A stretch of 64,000 nt of DNA, taken from contig JBEKZV010000016.1 of assembly GCA_049509515.1 (NCBI GenBank), forward strand, positions 1-64,000. Reading direction: 5' to 3'. Within the stretch, counting starts at the first letter, position 1. Every line of letters starts with the position of its first letter. The translations under genes and the position numbers were made by a program. The notes under the pieces were generated by a model. That model searched no databases. It was not told the DNA's origin and saw only the letters and a program-made list of their open reading frames with translations. This document shows positions 16,093 through 24,641 of the stretch, in pieces. Origin of the DNA: JBEKCP01 sp049509515. GTDB taxonomy: Bacteria > Planctomycetota > Planctomycetia > Pirellulales > Thermoguttaceae.

Positions 16093-16791
16093 CTAGAACC
16101 GCACGTGGTGGACCCATGCCGGGGGGACATTGGCCCAGACCGGCTCGCGGTGGAATCCGCGGCTGCTCAGGAGCTCGCCGAGCACTTGACCGATCCCCCG
16201 CAGCCGGGCCCGCTCGACGCGCCCGCCGAGCATCCATTTCAGCCGGCGGATGGCGATATACTCGAAGAAAGAGAGCGTGCCGCCGGCCGCGGCGAGTTGT
16301 CCGAGCACCTCGATGATCCGCCGCACTTCGTCCACGGAGAAGTTGTTCAGCGGCAGCCCGGAAACGATCGCGTCGTACGACCCCTCGCGCGGCAATTGCT
16401 CGACCGGGCAGTGCAGCACGCGCGAGCGGTCGGCCACCGCCGCCAGGGCAGGGTCGCTCTGGAATTGCTCCCGCAGGCAGGCGACGAACCGGTCGTTCAA
16501 CTCGACCAGGTCGAGCCGGTCGTCGGGCCCCATGGCGGCGACGATCTGGCGGGTGACGGCCCCGGTTCCCGGACCGACTTCGAGAATCCGCCGCGACCCG
16601 CAAGCGGGTACCCCGCGGCCATCTCCGGTGGTGCCCGGTGCCCCGGCGCCATCCGGCCGGCTAACGAATCGCGCCAAGGCGCTGGCCAGGCGGCGCCCAC
16701 TGGGCAACACCGCCCCGGTCGTACGGAAGGTCCGCCGAAACTCCCGAAAGAAAAGCCGCCCGTACGATCGCCCCATTTCCATCCCAACCAT
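16093..16791 (-). CDS. SAM-dependent methyltransferase, PmtA-like
   Basis: A 232-residue class I methyltransferase. Motif I is ILEVGPGTGAVT (about residue 90), the acidic end of strand 2 is LVELNDRF, and GLPLNNF occupies the motif IV position, a combination seen in bacterial phospholipid N-methyltransferases (PmtA) and the related KsgA-like group. The N-terminus FFREFRRTFRTTGAVLPSGR is also typical of PmtA-like proteins, which methylate phosphatidylethanolamine at the membrane. About 20 residues before motif I (SRPDGAGAPGTTGDGRG plus VPACGS) are an insertion that coincides with a palindrome, ACCCGCAAGCGGGT at 16596-16609, shared with the hairpin before the GH28 gene; the linker appears repeat-derived. 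Confidence 0.75.
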   Translation of the reverse strand: MVGMEMGRSYGRLFFREFRRTFRTTGAVLPSGRRLASALARFVSRPDGAGAPGTTGDGRGVPACGSRRILEVGPGTGAVTRQIVAAMGPDDRLDLVELNDRFVACLREQFQSDPALAAVADRSRVLHCPVEQLPREGSYDAIVSGLPLNNFSVDEVRRIIEVLGQLAAAGGTLSFFEYIAIRRLKWMLGGRVERARLRGIGQVLGELLSSRGFHREPVWANVPPAWVHHVRF

Positions 16792-16827
16792 CCTACCGCA
16801 ACCCCGCAGAGGGCGGAAGGCATGGGC

Positions 16828-18153
16828 TTATGGCCCTCCGCGGATCATCATCGTGCCGTTGTCGGCCACCGGCAGGACGGGGGCGAAGCGGTCGGTGCGG
16901 CAGTGCCGGACGCCGCCGGGCACGAATTCCAGGCCCATCGAGAGGTTCCAGAATTCGGCGGCCCCTCCCCGACCAAATAGAGCATCAGCCGCGTTGACGC
17001 CCGCAGAGCTGGGAATGACATAAGTAAAGCTGCTGGTCAGGGCCAGGCGGGGGCTGATCGGCACCCGCGTATCCACTCCGGTGACCACCGCACCGGGGGA
17101 TTCCGCCATTCCCAGCCGGGCCATCAGGCTGACGTCGTTGCACCAGGTGTGCCGCCAGTACCAGGTGCCTTGCTCGAGCGGCCGGAAGTGCAAGGTCTCC
17201 TGCCCCAGCGTTGCCGAGTCGCCGCGGTCGCGAAGCGTGGCCCAGCCGCCGAACTCGTTCCATGGATTGGCTTCCCAGGCGAGCTTGACCCGCCATTGGG
17301 TGAACGCGAAGTTCGCATAGTAGTGGTCGAACAGCCAGTCGTTCGTGAACGCCCAGTCGAGACTTCCTTGCCGCAAGGGAATCCGCTGGAAGAGGCCGTA
17401 GGAAATGAAGTCCTGACTCCTGGAGCCCTGGGTGTTATAGACGAAGCCGTGATAATCGCTCATCACGACGTTGGCCCCGGCCTGGAACCCCAGCCCGGTT
17501 CGCGGCAGGAGGGGCACGCCGCCGTTCAGCCCCAATATGGTGCCAAAATTGCCGTTGACATCCTGAACGTCCATTGGTCCCTTGAAGGCCTCGACACCCA
17601 GATTGAACTCGATGTCCAGCCAGCGATCCTCGTCCGGTCCCTCGTCCCGCAGGGGGCCCAGGCCGTGCCGGCCGCAGCGCGGGCAGCTCCCGCCACATTC
17701 GTCGCCCAGCGGCATCTCGGACACGTCGCCCGGCTGTTCCTCCACAAAAGGACTTCCCGGGACGACGGTGCCGTCGGGTCCCCTGGACCCTGCCCCCGGC
17801 AACGGGGTCGGCGTCCCGGGGGCCACAACCTCCTCGCCCCCCGTCCTGGTGGCGATCAGCACCCGGTTGTGGGCCGGGCCGCTCGGCCCCTGGGCCGAAG
17901 CCAGCCGGTTGAGCGTCATTTCCAAGCCGGGCAGATCTTCGGGTGGGAGCACTTCCCGGGCTTCCAAGAGGATGCGGTACTGGTCCATGCGGCTCAGACG
18001 GCCGTCAGCGATGGCTCTGGCCAACTCGGTCCGGATCTGCTGCCGGCCCGCCAGGACCGCCCGATCGTCGTAGTCTGCTGCCCGCATCTTTCCCGGGCCG
18101 CCAAGCACGACGGCCGCCAGGAGCAGCACGGGTACGTGGATGTGGAATCGCAT
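16828..18153 (-). CDS. Secreted outer-membrane-type protein (DUF6666-like)
   Basis: A 441-residue protein with signal peptide (HIHVPVLLLAAVVLGGPGKM). Residues about 30-100 are helical; 100-180 a proline- and glycine-rich linker containing CGGSCPRCGRHG, a possible metal site; and about 185-441 a series of alternating aromatic strands (TWYWRHTWCNDVSLMARLGM, LALTSSFTYVIPSS) that look like a transmembrane beta-barrel with a trailing exposed segment. The arrangement resembles planctomycete families annotated as DUF6666; I cannot confirm membership. Function unknown; a porin or surface-layer role is conceivable. Genes on both sides are unrelated in kind. Confidence 0.65.
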   Translation of the reverse strand: MRFHIHVPVLLLAAVVLGGPGKMRAADYDDRAVLAGRQQIRTELARAIADGRLSRMDQYRILLEAREVLPPEDLPGLEMTLNRLASAQGPSGPAHNRVLIATRTGGEEVVAPGTPTPLPGAGSRGPDGTVVPGSPFVEEQPGDVSEMPLGDECGGSCPRCGRHGLGPLRDEGPDEDRWLDIEFNLGVEAFKGPMDVQDVNGNFGTILGLNGGVPLLPRTGLGFQAGANVVMSDYHGFVYNTQGSRSQDFISYGLFQRIPLRQGSLDWAFTNDWLFDHYYANFAFTQWRVKLAWEANPWNEFGGWATLRDRGDSATLGQETLHFRPLEQGTWYWRHTWCNDVSLMARLGMAESPGAVVTGVDTRVPISPRLALTSSFTYVIPSSAGVNAADALFGRGGAAEFWNLSMGLEFVPGGVRHCRTDRFAPVLPVADNGTMMIRGGP

Positions 18154-18734
18154 GAAAGGCCCCCCCCTTGGAAACGAGTTGTACGCCTAAAGCGGCTGTC
18201 CCGTGAGCCTGGAGGCCCGGGCCGGGCGTAGTCTGACCGGCCGCTCCGCACACGGCGTCGCAAACGGTACAAGCGTCATAAGCGTCACAAGCGTCATAAG
18301 CAGGATCATCATCGGAACCGTTACAACCGGAACTTAATGCACGGGCAGCCCAGACGGAAAAGTTTTCCACGCCGGGCTGGAATAACCGGAAAAACCCATA
18401 GGGTTCACGCATCTTCTCTAGATTTGCAGAAGTGCGCAGTCCTCCGCCAAGCGGTGGGCGGTGGGCGGTGGCAAAAATCTCCTCCCGGGAAGGAGAACCG
18501 CAAGGAACCAAGCCCACGAAAGCGGGGGATGGATCAGGGAAGCCTGCCGTTCGGCAAACTAGTCACCACGAAAACACCCGGCAAGCGGCAAGGCGAGCAG
18601 GATAGCAACGGCAATTCGTCGCCCGACCATAATCGGCCTCCGCGGCACCCGGAAAATGGCGGGAACCGGCTCCCTCGCTTGCGCTTCGGGCTGCTATGAA
18701 ATGAGTTCCGCCGCGGCAGCCACTCAAGACAACT
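18154..18734. other. Gene-free stretch with leader sequence and short tandem repeats
   Basis: A 581-base stretch upstream of the outer-membrane-type gene and downstream of rimI on the same strand. It contains the tandem repeat 18271-18301, a small hairpin AACCC-ATA-GGGTT near 18394 and lower-G+C sequence around 18340-18430 that may hold the promoter of the minus-strand gene. Reading frames here show no recognisable protein. Confidence 0.5.
18271..18301. repeat. Tandem repeat of 9 bases, 3.4 copies
   Basis: AAGCGTCAT, AAGCGTCAC, AAGCGTCAT and a partial AAGC follow one another exactly. It lies about 120 bases upstream of the outer-membrane-type gene on the minus strand, where it could matter as a binding array or a slippage-prone spacer. 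Confidence 0.85.
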
Positions 18735-19253
18735 TCAGCCGGCCAGCCGCGTAATCCGGCCGCCGAATTCGACCGCCGTTCTTTCCGGCTGGAAGCGATA
18801 CTGCATCAGGTAGGCGTCTTCCGGCGTGTCTTCGTAATAACCGTGCAGCACGGTGATCGCCCGGAAGCCGTTCTCGCGGAAGAACAACTGGGCGGCGAGG
18901 TTCGTCTCGCGGACTTCCAGGAGGATCCGCAGGCGACGCTGGGAAGACAGTTTAGCGATGAGCTTGGCCACCATTTGGCTGCCGATGCCCTGCCGCTTGT
19001 AGGCCGGGTCCACGCAGAAGTTCAGCACGTGGATCCGCGTCCGGTGCAACTCGTAGATCATGAAGCCCACGACCCGGTCTTCATGCTCGGCGACCATGCC
19101 GATGCAATTGCGCTGCCGCAGGCAGCGGATGAAGTCGTCGTCCACCCAGGGAAACTCGAAGTTCCCCTGCTCGATGCGGAGAACTTCGGGCATGTCGCGG
19201 CGAATCATCCAGCGGATGTGGACGCGGACTTCCTGTCGCGAATCGGCATGCAT
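18735..19253 (-). CDS. rimI: GNAT acetyltransferase, RimI-like
   Basis: A 172-residue GNAT-fold protein. VHIRWMIRRDMPEVLRIE is the usual RimI opening; the acetyl-CoA loop is AYKRQGIGSQMVAKL (R/Q-x-x-G-x-G/A); NLAAQLFFRENGFRA and YYEDTPEDAYLMQY match the C-terminal part of ribosomal-protein S18 alanine N-acetyltransferases. The likely reaction is N-terminal acetylation of S18 or another protein. I chose ATG 19253 (MHADSRQEVR), which has GGAGG shortly upstream; the frame is open further upstream but without features. Other substrates are possible because RimI-like GNATs are numerous. Confidence 0.75.
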   Translation of the reverse strand: MHADSRQEVRVHIRWMIRRDMPEVLRIEQGNFEFPWVDDDFIRCLRQRNCIGMVAEHEDRVVGFMIYELHRTRIHVLNFCVDPAYKRQGIGSQMVAKLIAKLSSQRRLRILLEVRETNLAAQLFFRENGFRAITVLHGYYEDTPEDAYLMQYRFQPERTAVEFGGRITRLAG

Positions 19254-19608
19254 CTCGGCCTCCTTCCGTGTCGGCCTGTCATCTGAAGACGGGCAATACG
19301 GTACCAAAACGGCTCGATTCCGCCAATACGAACTTGGACTGTTTCCGTGCCTCACCACCCCTCTATGGACGGGTTCAGCGGCCGGGAAGAGGTAACTGTC
19401 CCCTCTCCACGAAACGCCGGCGGGGGAACCGCTTGCCCTCGTCGCGGACGAGTCGGGTCACTGTCAGTTTCGTCCGCCAAGGCTATAATACCCGGTTTGC
19501 GGGGTTTGCCTCCCCGACTCGACCGGGAAAAGGGGACCGGGTACCCTCTGGGTGCCATGTGCCGCGACCATCCAAGGGCTACTGCCCATCCCCCACCGCC
19601 CTTCGCAG
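19254..19608. other. Divergent intergenic region between rimI and protoporphyrinogen oxidase
   Basis: A 355-base region with no convincing gene. It contains the sigma70-type promoter candidate 19461-19489, and at 19525-19542 a solitary half of the palindrome that is found complete inside the next gene (GGGAAAAGGGGACCGGGT), suggesting that the repeat family visited this place more than once. Confidence 0.5.
19461..19489 (+). promoter_or_regulatory. Sigma70-type promoter candidate for protoporphyrinogen oxidase
   Basis: CTGTCA (19461-19466; four of six consensus positions), a 17-base spacer and a perfect TATAAT (19484-19489), about 120 bases before the start of the heme gene. It stands out in a genome this rich in G+C. 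Confidence 0.5.
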
Positions 19609-21102
19609 ATGCCTGACCCACCCGCCCGACGCATCGCCGTAATCGGTGGAGGAATTGCCGGACTGGCTGCGGCCCACCGGGTGGTCGAGCTGGACGCGTC
19701 GGCCACGCTGGTGCTGTGGGAGGCCGGGCCGCGGCTGGGCGGTGTCCTGTCGACCGTGCATGCCCTGGGGTACCAGGTCGAGCAGAGCGCGGACAATTTT
19801 ATTACGACCATCCCGTGGGGGCTCGATCTGTGCCGGCGTTTGGGGCTTTCCGAGCAGATCGTCCAGACCAACCCGGCCCACCGGCACACGTTTGTAGTCT
19901 GTCGTCGCCGCCTGTACCGTTTGCCGGACGGCTTCCTCATGCTGGCCCCGACGCGGCTCTGGCCGCTGGCGATCACTCCGATCCTCAGCCCGCTGGGGAA
20001 GCTCCGCGCGGCCCTGGAGTATTTCATCCCACCGCGCCGCGGCGAAGGGGACGAGAGCATGGCGGCGTTCGTCCGGCGGCGGCTGGGCCGCGAGACCTTC
20101 GAGCGGCTGGTCGAGCCGCTCGTGAGCGCGGTCTACGCCGCCGACATGGAAAAGCTCAGCGTCGAGGCCACGCTCTCCCGCTTCCGCGACATGGAGCGGG
20201 AGCACGGCAGCCTGATCCGCGCGATGCGGGCCCAGCGGAAGCGCCGCCCGGAGGCCGGCCGCGAGAGCGGCGCCCGCTACAGCATGTTCGTCACCCTCCG
20301 CGACGGCCTCTCCAGCCTGGTCGACGCCCTGGCCGCCCGCCTGCCGGCAGGCTCGGTCCGGCTGAACTCGCCGGTCGGACGAATCACGCCCGTCGGCGGC
20401 CGGTGGCTCGTCGAGCCGGAAAAAGGGGACAGGTCCAATTTGCCGCCCAGCGGCCCTCCGGGTGCTCAGCACAAATTGGACCCGTCCCCTTTTTCCGCTC
20501 CTCCGGGCGAAGGCGAGACCTTCGACGCGGTGATCGTGGCCACGCCGTCCTATGAGGCCGCGCGGCTCTTGGGGCCGACCGATCCCGATCTGGCCGCCGG
20601 GCTGGGCGGGATCGAGCACTCCGGCACGGCCATCGTCTCGTTGGGCTACGACCGCCGCCAGGTGGCCCACCCGCTGGACGGCATGGGGGCGGTGGTGCCG
20701 CGTGTCGAGCGGAGCCCCATCTTGGCCTGTAGCTTCAGCAGCCAGAAGTATCCCCACCGCTGTCCGGAGGGGAAGGTGCTCTTGCGGGTGTTCGTGGGTG
20801 GGGCCCGGCAGCCGGAACTGGCCGAAATGCCCGACGACCCGCTCCGCACGCTGGTGCTCGCGCACCTGGAGCCGCTCTTGGGCATTAGCGGGCAGCCGGA
20901 GTATTGCAACCTGGCCCACTGGCCGCGGACCATGCCGCAGTACCATGTGGGCCACCGGGAGCGGGTGGCGGCGATCGAGGAGCGGGTCGGCCGTTGGCCC
21001 GGCTTGGCGCTGGCCGGCAACGCCTATCACGGCGTCGGCATCCCGGACTGCATTCACGGCGGGGAGTCCGCGGCCGAGCGGATTCTGGGGATGACGGATT
21101 AA
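19609..21102 (+). CDS. hemG: Protoporphyrinogen oxidase, FAD-dependent
   Basis: A 497-residue flavoprotein of the HemY/PPOX type (called hemG in many annotation pipelines), which oxidises protoporphyrinogen IX to protoporphyrin IX in heme synthesis. IAVIGGGIAGLAAAHRV at the N-terminus is the FAD-binding glycine loop; LGGVLST, SADNFITT and PLVSAVYAADMEKLSV follow the family order, and NAYHGVGIPDCIHGGESAAE is its conserved C-terminal FAD-contact motif. Residues about 270-296 (EKGDRSNLPPSGPPG and onward to PSPFSAPP) are encoded by the palindromic element 20418-20496 and form an extra loop. ATG 19609 places the start immediately before the FAD loop; the open frame to 19552 adds nothing recognisable. 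Confidence 0.9.
   Translation: MPDPPARRIAVIGGGIAGLAAAHRVVELDASATLVLWEAGPRLGGVLSTVHALGYQVEQSADNFITTIPWGLDLCRRLGLSEQIVQTNPAHRHTFVVCRRRLYRLPDGFLMLAPTRLWPLAITPILSPLGKLRAALEYFIPPRRGEGDESMAAFVRRRLGRETFERLVEPLVSAVYAADMEKLSVEATLSRFRDMEREHGSLIRAMRAQRKRRPEAGRESGARYSMFVTLRDGLSSLVDALAARLPAGSVRLNSPVGRITPVGGRWLVEPEKGDRSNLPPSGPPGAQHKLDPSPFSAPPGEGETFDAVIVATPSYEAARLLGPTDPDLAAGLGGIEHSGTAIVSLGYDRRQVAHPLDGMGAVVPRVERSPILACSFSSQKYPHRCPEGKVLLRVFVGGARQPELAEMPDDPLRTLVLAHLEPLLGISGQPEYCNLAHWPRTMPQYHVGHRERVAAIEERVGRWPGLALAGNAYHGVGIPDCIHGGESAAERILGMTD
20418..20496. repeat. Palindromic element inserted in frame in hemG
   Basis: Arms 20418-20442 and 20472-20496 are reverse complements with 24 of 25 matches around a 29-base loop. 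The element has no in-frame stop and adds about 26 residues to the protein. Solitary halves occur at 19525-19542 and 28306-28320, so it belongs to a dispersed family. Confidence 0.9.
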
Positions 21103-21235
21103 CGAATCAGCGGTACCGGAAAACTCGGCCGCACACAAGTTCAATTGTTGACTTCCCCGGATGGGTCGGGTAGGGTGAGAGCGACCAAGCCCTCCCCGCA
21201 TCCCGCCAAGAAGCAAGAAACAAAGGAGCCCCGCC

Positions 21236-22066
21236 ATGCCTTCCCGCCGGCCGTTATTCGGTTGCATGCTCCTCGCGCTGCTCGTGCGGCTCGCCGCGGC
21301 GGCCGACGCCCCCGCCGCGCCCGACGTGCCCGTGGCCCCCGACCGGGACATCCAGCTCTGCAACGGCAAGGACTTGGCCGGCTTCCACACCTGGCTGAAG
21401 GCCACCGGGCGGGAAGACCCGAAGAAGGTCTTCACCGTCAGCGGCGGGATGATTCACATTTCGGGCGTCGGCCTGGGGTATCTCGCCACCAACCAGGCCT
21501 ATAAGGACTACGACCTCACGCTGGAATACAAGTGGGGAAAGTACCACGAGAGTGGGCCGAGCGTCCGCAACTCCGGCCTGCTGGTACACGCCATCGGACC
21601 GGACGGGGGCGCGGCGGGCACCTTCATGACGTGCCTGGAATGCCAGATCGCCCAGGGCTGTGAAGGCGACCTGATCGTCATCCGCGGCAAGGACGCCGCC
21701 GGCAAAGTCATCCCCGCCACGATCACCTGCGAGACGGTGATCGCCGCCGACGGCAACACCCGCTGGCACAAGGGCGGCACGAAGACGGTCTACTCGGGCA
21801 AACAGTTCTGGTGGTCGAAGCACGAGCCGTTTTTCAAGGAGCTGCTCGACGCCCGCGGCAAGGACGACGTGGCCAGCCCGCTGGACCAGTGGACCAAGAT
21901 CGAGTGCATCTGCCGGGGCGACCGGGTGACGATCATCATCAACGGCGTGACGGTGAACGAGTGTTTCCACACCTTTCCGGCGGCGGGGAAGATCCTGTTG
22001 GAGGAAGAGGGGAGCGAGATCTTTTTCCGCAACGTCGTGCTGCACCCGTTGAAGAAGACGCCTTAG
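21236..22066 (+). CDS. Secreted DUF1080 (3-keto-disaccharide hydrolase-like) protein
   Basis: A 276-residue exported protein (signal peptide MPSRRPLFGCMLLALLVRLAAAA). LCNGKDLAGFHTWLK, SGGMIHISGVGLGYLAT, YHESGPSVRNSGLLVHA and WTKIECICRGDRVTIIINGV are the order of DUF1080 domains, a concanavalin-like beta-sandwich; some members cleave or lyse 3-keto-glycosides. The usual length for single-domain members is about 220-280, so it is complete. A good ribosome binding site (AAAGGAG) precedes ATG 21236. The next gene is a Gfo/Idh/MocA oxidoreductase, a combination known from routes where a sugar is oxidised at C3 and then split. Confidence 0.85.
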   Translation: MPSRRPLFGCMLLALLVRLAAAADAPAAPDVPVAPDRDIQLCNGKDLAGFHTWLKATGREDPKKVFTVSGGMIHISGVGLGYLATNQAYKDYDLTLEYKWGKYHESGPSVRNSGLLVHAIGPDGGAAGTFMTCLECQIAQGCEGDLIVIRGKDAAGKVIPATITCETVIAADGNTRWHKGGTKTVYSGKQFWWSKHEPFFKELLDARGKDDVASPLDQWTKIECICRGDRVTIIINGVTVNECFHTFPAAGKILLEEEGSEIFFRNVVLHPLKKTP

Positions 22067-22074
22067 AACTGGAC

Positions 22075-22107
22075 TCTCCCTTCGGGAGAAGGGCAGGGGG
22101 TGAGGGC
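22075..22107. repeat. CTCTCCC/GGGAGA short palindromic repeat
   Basis: TCTCCCTTCGGGAGA hairpin with the trailing GGGCAGGGGGTGAGGGC. Close relatives lie at 32256-32371 and 33101-33138. It directly follows the DUF1080 stop codon and could act as a processing or termination hairpin. Confidence 0.75.
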
Positions 22108-22130
22108 GGTGGAGGCTGTGTTAGAGAAAA

Positions 22131-22222
22131 GTAGGGTGGGTCGACGGGCACCGTGCGCGGCATGGTCGGCGAGCCCCACCACAAGAGAAATGGTGGGGCT
22201 CGCTGCGCTCGACCCACCCTAC
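22131..22222. repeat. Inverted-repeat element, copy 1 of 2
   Basis: Begins GTAGGGTGGGTCGA and ends TCGACCCACCCTAC, perfect 14-base terminal inverted repeats, with internal words GTCGGCGAGCCCCACCA and GTGGGGCTCGC. A second copy with the same ends and partly the same interior is at 51302-51425. Both end about 15-25 bases before a start codon, with a ribosome binding site just outside. Confidence 0.85.
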
Positions 22223-22244
22223 CACGCTGCCTGGAGGACACGTC

Positions 22245-23606
22245 ATGCAAGCCAATCAAGGATTGCCCCGGCGCCGCTCGCGGCGCGAGTTCCTCAGGAC
22301 TTCGACGCTGGCGTTGGCGGGCGGCGGCCTGTTGGCCGGCGCCGGCCGGCCGGTGTTTGCCGCGCACGCCGGCGGCGGCGACCTGTTGCGGATCGGGCTG
22401 GTGGGCTGCGGCGGCCGCGGCACCGGCGCCGCCGCCGAGGCCCTCAACGCCGACCGCAACGTCAAGCTCGTGGCCATGGCCGACCTGTTCCAGGACCGGC
22501 TCAAGGGCAGCCTGGCCAACCTGCTCAGCGCCCGTCGCGGCCAGCGTCCGAGCGGGGCCGAAGGGCCGGGGCTCGCCGAGGACATCGCCAAGAAAATCGA
22601 CGTGCCGCCGGAGCGGCAGTTCGTGGGCTTCGATGCCTACAAACAGTTGATCGCCAGCGGGGTGGACGTGGTGCTCTTGGCCACGCCTCCCCATTTCCGC
22701 CCGCTGCACCTCAAGGCGGCCGTGGACGCCGGCCTGCACGTCTTCGCCGAAAAGCCGGTCGCCGTGGACGCCCCGGGCGTCCGCTCCGTGCTGGCCACCT
22801 GCGCGGAGGCCAAGACGAAGGGCCTGTCGGTCGTCTCCGGCCTGTGCCTGCGGAACCACTTCGGCTTCCGCGAGCTGGTCCGCCGCATCCACGACGGCGC
22901 CATCGGCCAGATCCACACCCTGCAGGCCAACGACTACCGCGGGGCCATCTGGACCAGGAAACGCCTGCCGGAGTGGACCGACATGCACTGGCAGACCCGC
23001 AACTGGTACTACTACACCTGGCTCTCCGGCGATTTCAACGTCGAGCAGCACGTACACTTCCTCGACGTCTGCGCGTGGATCATGAAGGAACGCTACCCGG
23101 CCCGCGCGATCGGCATGGGCGGCCGGCAGGTCCGCACCGGCCCGCAGTACGGCAACATCTACGACCACCACAGCGTGGTCTACGAGTACGACGACGGCAC
23201 GAAGTTCTTCAGCAACACGCGGCAGATGCCGGACTGCGCCGGCGACATGAGCGCCCATGCCGCCGGCAGCCAGGGCCGCGCCGAGGTCCGCGAGGTCCGC
23301 GGCGGAGCCAACCTCACCAGCAACGGCCAGAAGTGGGTCTACCGCGGCGTCGACAACAACATCTATCAGACCGAGCACGACGAGATGTTCGCCGCCATCC
23401 GCAAGGGCCAGCCGATCAACAACGGCGGCTACATGGCCCACAGCACGCTCCTGGCGATCCTCGGGCGGATGGTCACCTACACCGGGCAGAGCATCACCTG
23501 GGAGCAGGCGATGAACTCGAAGGAAGACCTGACGCCGCCGCGTTACGAGTGGGGGCCGCTCCCCGAACCGCCGGTGGCGATGCCCGGCGTGACGCGGTTC
23601 GTGTAA
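22245..23606 (+). CDS. Tat-exported Gfo/Idh/MocA-family oxidoreductase
   Basis: A 453-residue NAD(P)-dependent dehydrogenase. It opens with a twin-arginine signal (RRRSRREFLRTSTLALAGGG), then the Rossmann loop IGLVGCGGRGTGAA, the conserved lysine motif HVFAEKPVAVD, and NVEQHVHFLDVC carrying the catalytic-site histidine region. Planctomycete genomes have many such exported members, which probably receive their nucleotide before export; substrates are sugars or inositols, here unknown. GGAGG lies 8 bases before ATG 22245. The DUF1080 gene before it and the PIG-L deacetylase and symporter after it suggest a small sugar-processing cluster. Confidence 0.85.
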   Translation: MQANQGLPRRRSRREFLRTSTLALAGGGLLAGAGRPVFAAHAGGGDLLRIGLVGCGGRGTGAAAEALNADRNVKLVAMADLFQDRLKGSLANLLSARRGQRPSGAEGPGLAEDIAKKIDVPPERQFVGFDAYKQLIASGVDVVLLATPPHFRPLHLKAAVDAGLHVFAEKPVAVDAPGVRSVLATCAEAKTKGLSVVSGLCLRNHFGFRELVRRIHDGAIGQIHTLQANDYRGAIWTRKRLPEWTDMHWQTRNWYYYTWLSGDFNVEQHVHFLDVCAWIMKERYPARAIGMGGRQVRTGPQYGNIYDHHSVVYEYDDGTKFFSNTRQMPDCAGDMSAHAAGSQGRAEVREVRGGANLTSNGQKWVYRGVDNNIYQTEHDEMFAAIRKGQPINNGGYMAHSTLLAILGRMVTYTGQSITWEQAMNSKEDLTPPRYEWGPLPEPPVAMPGVTRFV

Positions 23607-23691
23607 CAAGCCTCCCCCCTCTCGTCGGGAGAGGCGGAGCATGGGAACGAGGAATAATCCCCAACGTCCGCCGCCCGCTACTCCCGCCCGC

Positions 23692-24537
23692 TCAGCGGCC
23701 GGAGCGGTTCAGGTAGCGGGCGGTGGGGAACAGCCGGGCGCGGAGGGCCTCGTCGGGCCGCGCGGCGTACTCGCTGATCTCGTACACCTCGGCCGCTTCG
23801 ATCTCGGCCCCCCGCTGGGCGCCGTAGGCGGCCACCAACTCCCGCCGGAACCGCTCCACCCGCCGCCGCATGTGCTTCATGTACCAACCGCGAAGCCAGA
23901 CGAGCTTCTCGCCCTCGTCCGCCGGCACGTCCGCGAGCAGGCCCTCCTCGTAGGGCAGCCACTCGAAAACCTGCGACCGCTGGCAGGCCAGCATGGCCAG
24001 GATCGTGTCGAGCTCGCCGGACACGTCGAGCACCACTTCGGGGAGCATCGGCGCCGGCCGGGTGAACACGTCGGCCATGTAGGCCACGACCGGGTCTTTC
24101 CGCAGCGGCGGGACCTCGCGGAGCAGATTGGGCACCGTCACCAGGTACGAGGCGTCTTGCACCAACTGGCCGACTGCGCGGTGGTCGGGGTGGTAGTCGC
24201 TGGTGCGGTGCGTCAGCAGCAGGTCGGGGGCGAAGGTGCGGATCTCGCGGATGACCCGCCAGCGGGCTTCGAGGGTGGGCATGAGCTCGCCGTCGGGGAT
24301 GTCCCAGGTTTCGTAGGCGGCCCCGATGACCCGCCCGGCGGCGGCGGCCTCCTCCCGGCGGAGCGCCGCCAGGGCGGCCGGGGGCCGCTCGTGGTGCCCG
24401 GACCTCCCGTCGGTCAGCGAGACCATCTTCACGGTGTCGCCCCGCCGGCGATAGAGCGTCGCCAGCCCGCCGGCGTGGTACTCGGCGTCGTCGGGGTGCG
24501 CCCCGAGAATCAGAAGTCGCAGCGGTGCGTTAGACAT
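23692..24537 (-). CDS. PIG-L/LmbE-family zinc deacetylase
   Basis: A 281-residue protein with the family zinc motif AHPDD (residues 13-17) and the second motif HPDH (116-119), both intact. Family members deacetylate N-acetylglucosamine conjugates (MshB, BshB, GlcNAc-PI deacetylase) or diacetylchitobiose. The 281-residue length is normal and there is no signal peptide, so it acts in the cytoplasm. It lies 104 bases downstream of the MFS symporter gene on the same strand, which may import its substrate. Confidence 0.85.
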   Translation of the reverse strand: MSNAPLRLLILGAHPDDAEYHAGGLATLYRRRGDTVKMVSLTDGRSGHHERPPAALAALRREEAAAAGRVIGAAYETWDIPDGELMPTLEARWRVIREIRTFAPDLLLTHRTSDYHPDHRAVGQLVQDASYLVTVPNLLREVPPLRKDPVVAYMADVFTRPAPMLPEVVLDVSGELDTILAMLACQRSQVFEWLPYEEGLLADVPADEGEKLVWLRGWYMKHMRRRVERFRRELVAAYGAQRGAEIEAAEVYEISEYAARPDEALRARLFPTARYLNRSGR

Positions 24538-24581
24538 CAGCCGTCATCCTTTGCGTTTGCCCGCCGGGGCATTCGAATACG

Positions 24582-24623
24582 AAATCCAAAGCTCGAAACC
24601 TCAGACAAATCCAAAGCGCGAAA
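24582..24623. repeat. Two-copy direct repeat, AAATCCAAAGC type
   Basis: AAATCCAAAGCTCGAAA (24582-24598) and AAATCCAAAGCGCGAAA (24607-24623) repeat with a 25-base period and one difference. It lies between the symporter and the deacetylase genes; low-G+C spacer repeats of this type look dispersed rather than coding. Confidence 0.7.
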
Positions 24624-24641
24624 AGCCGATGTTCCAAACGC

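Noticed and set aside
18337..18699. 120-codon plus-strand frame in the gene-free region
   Set aside because: Composition Lys/Arg/Pro/Gly-rich without pattern, and no ribosome binding site.
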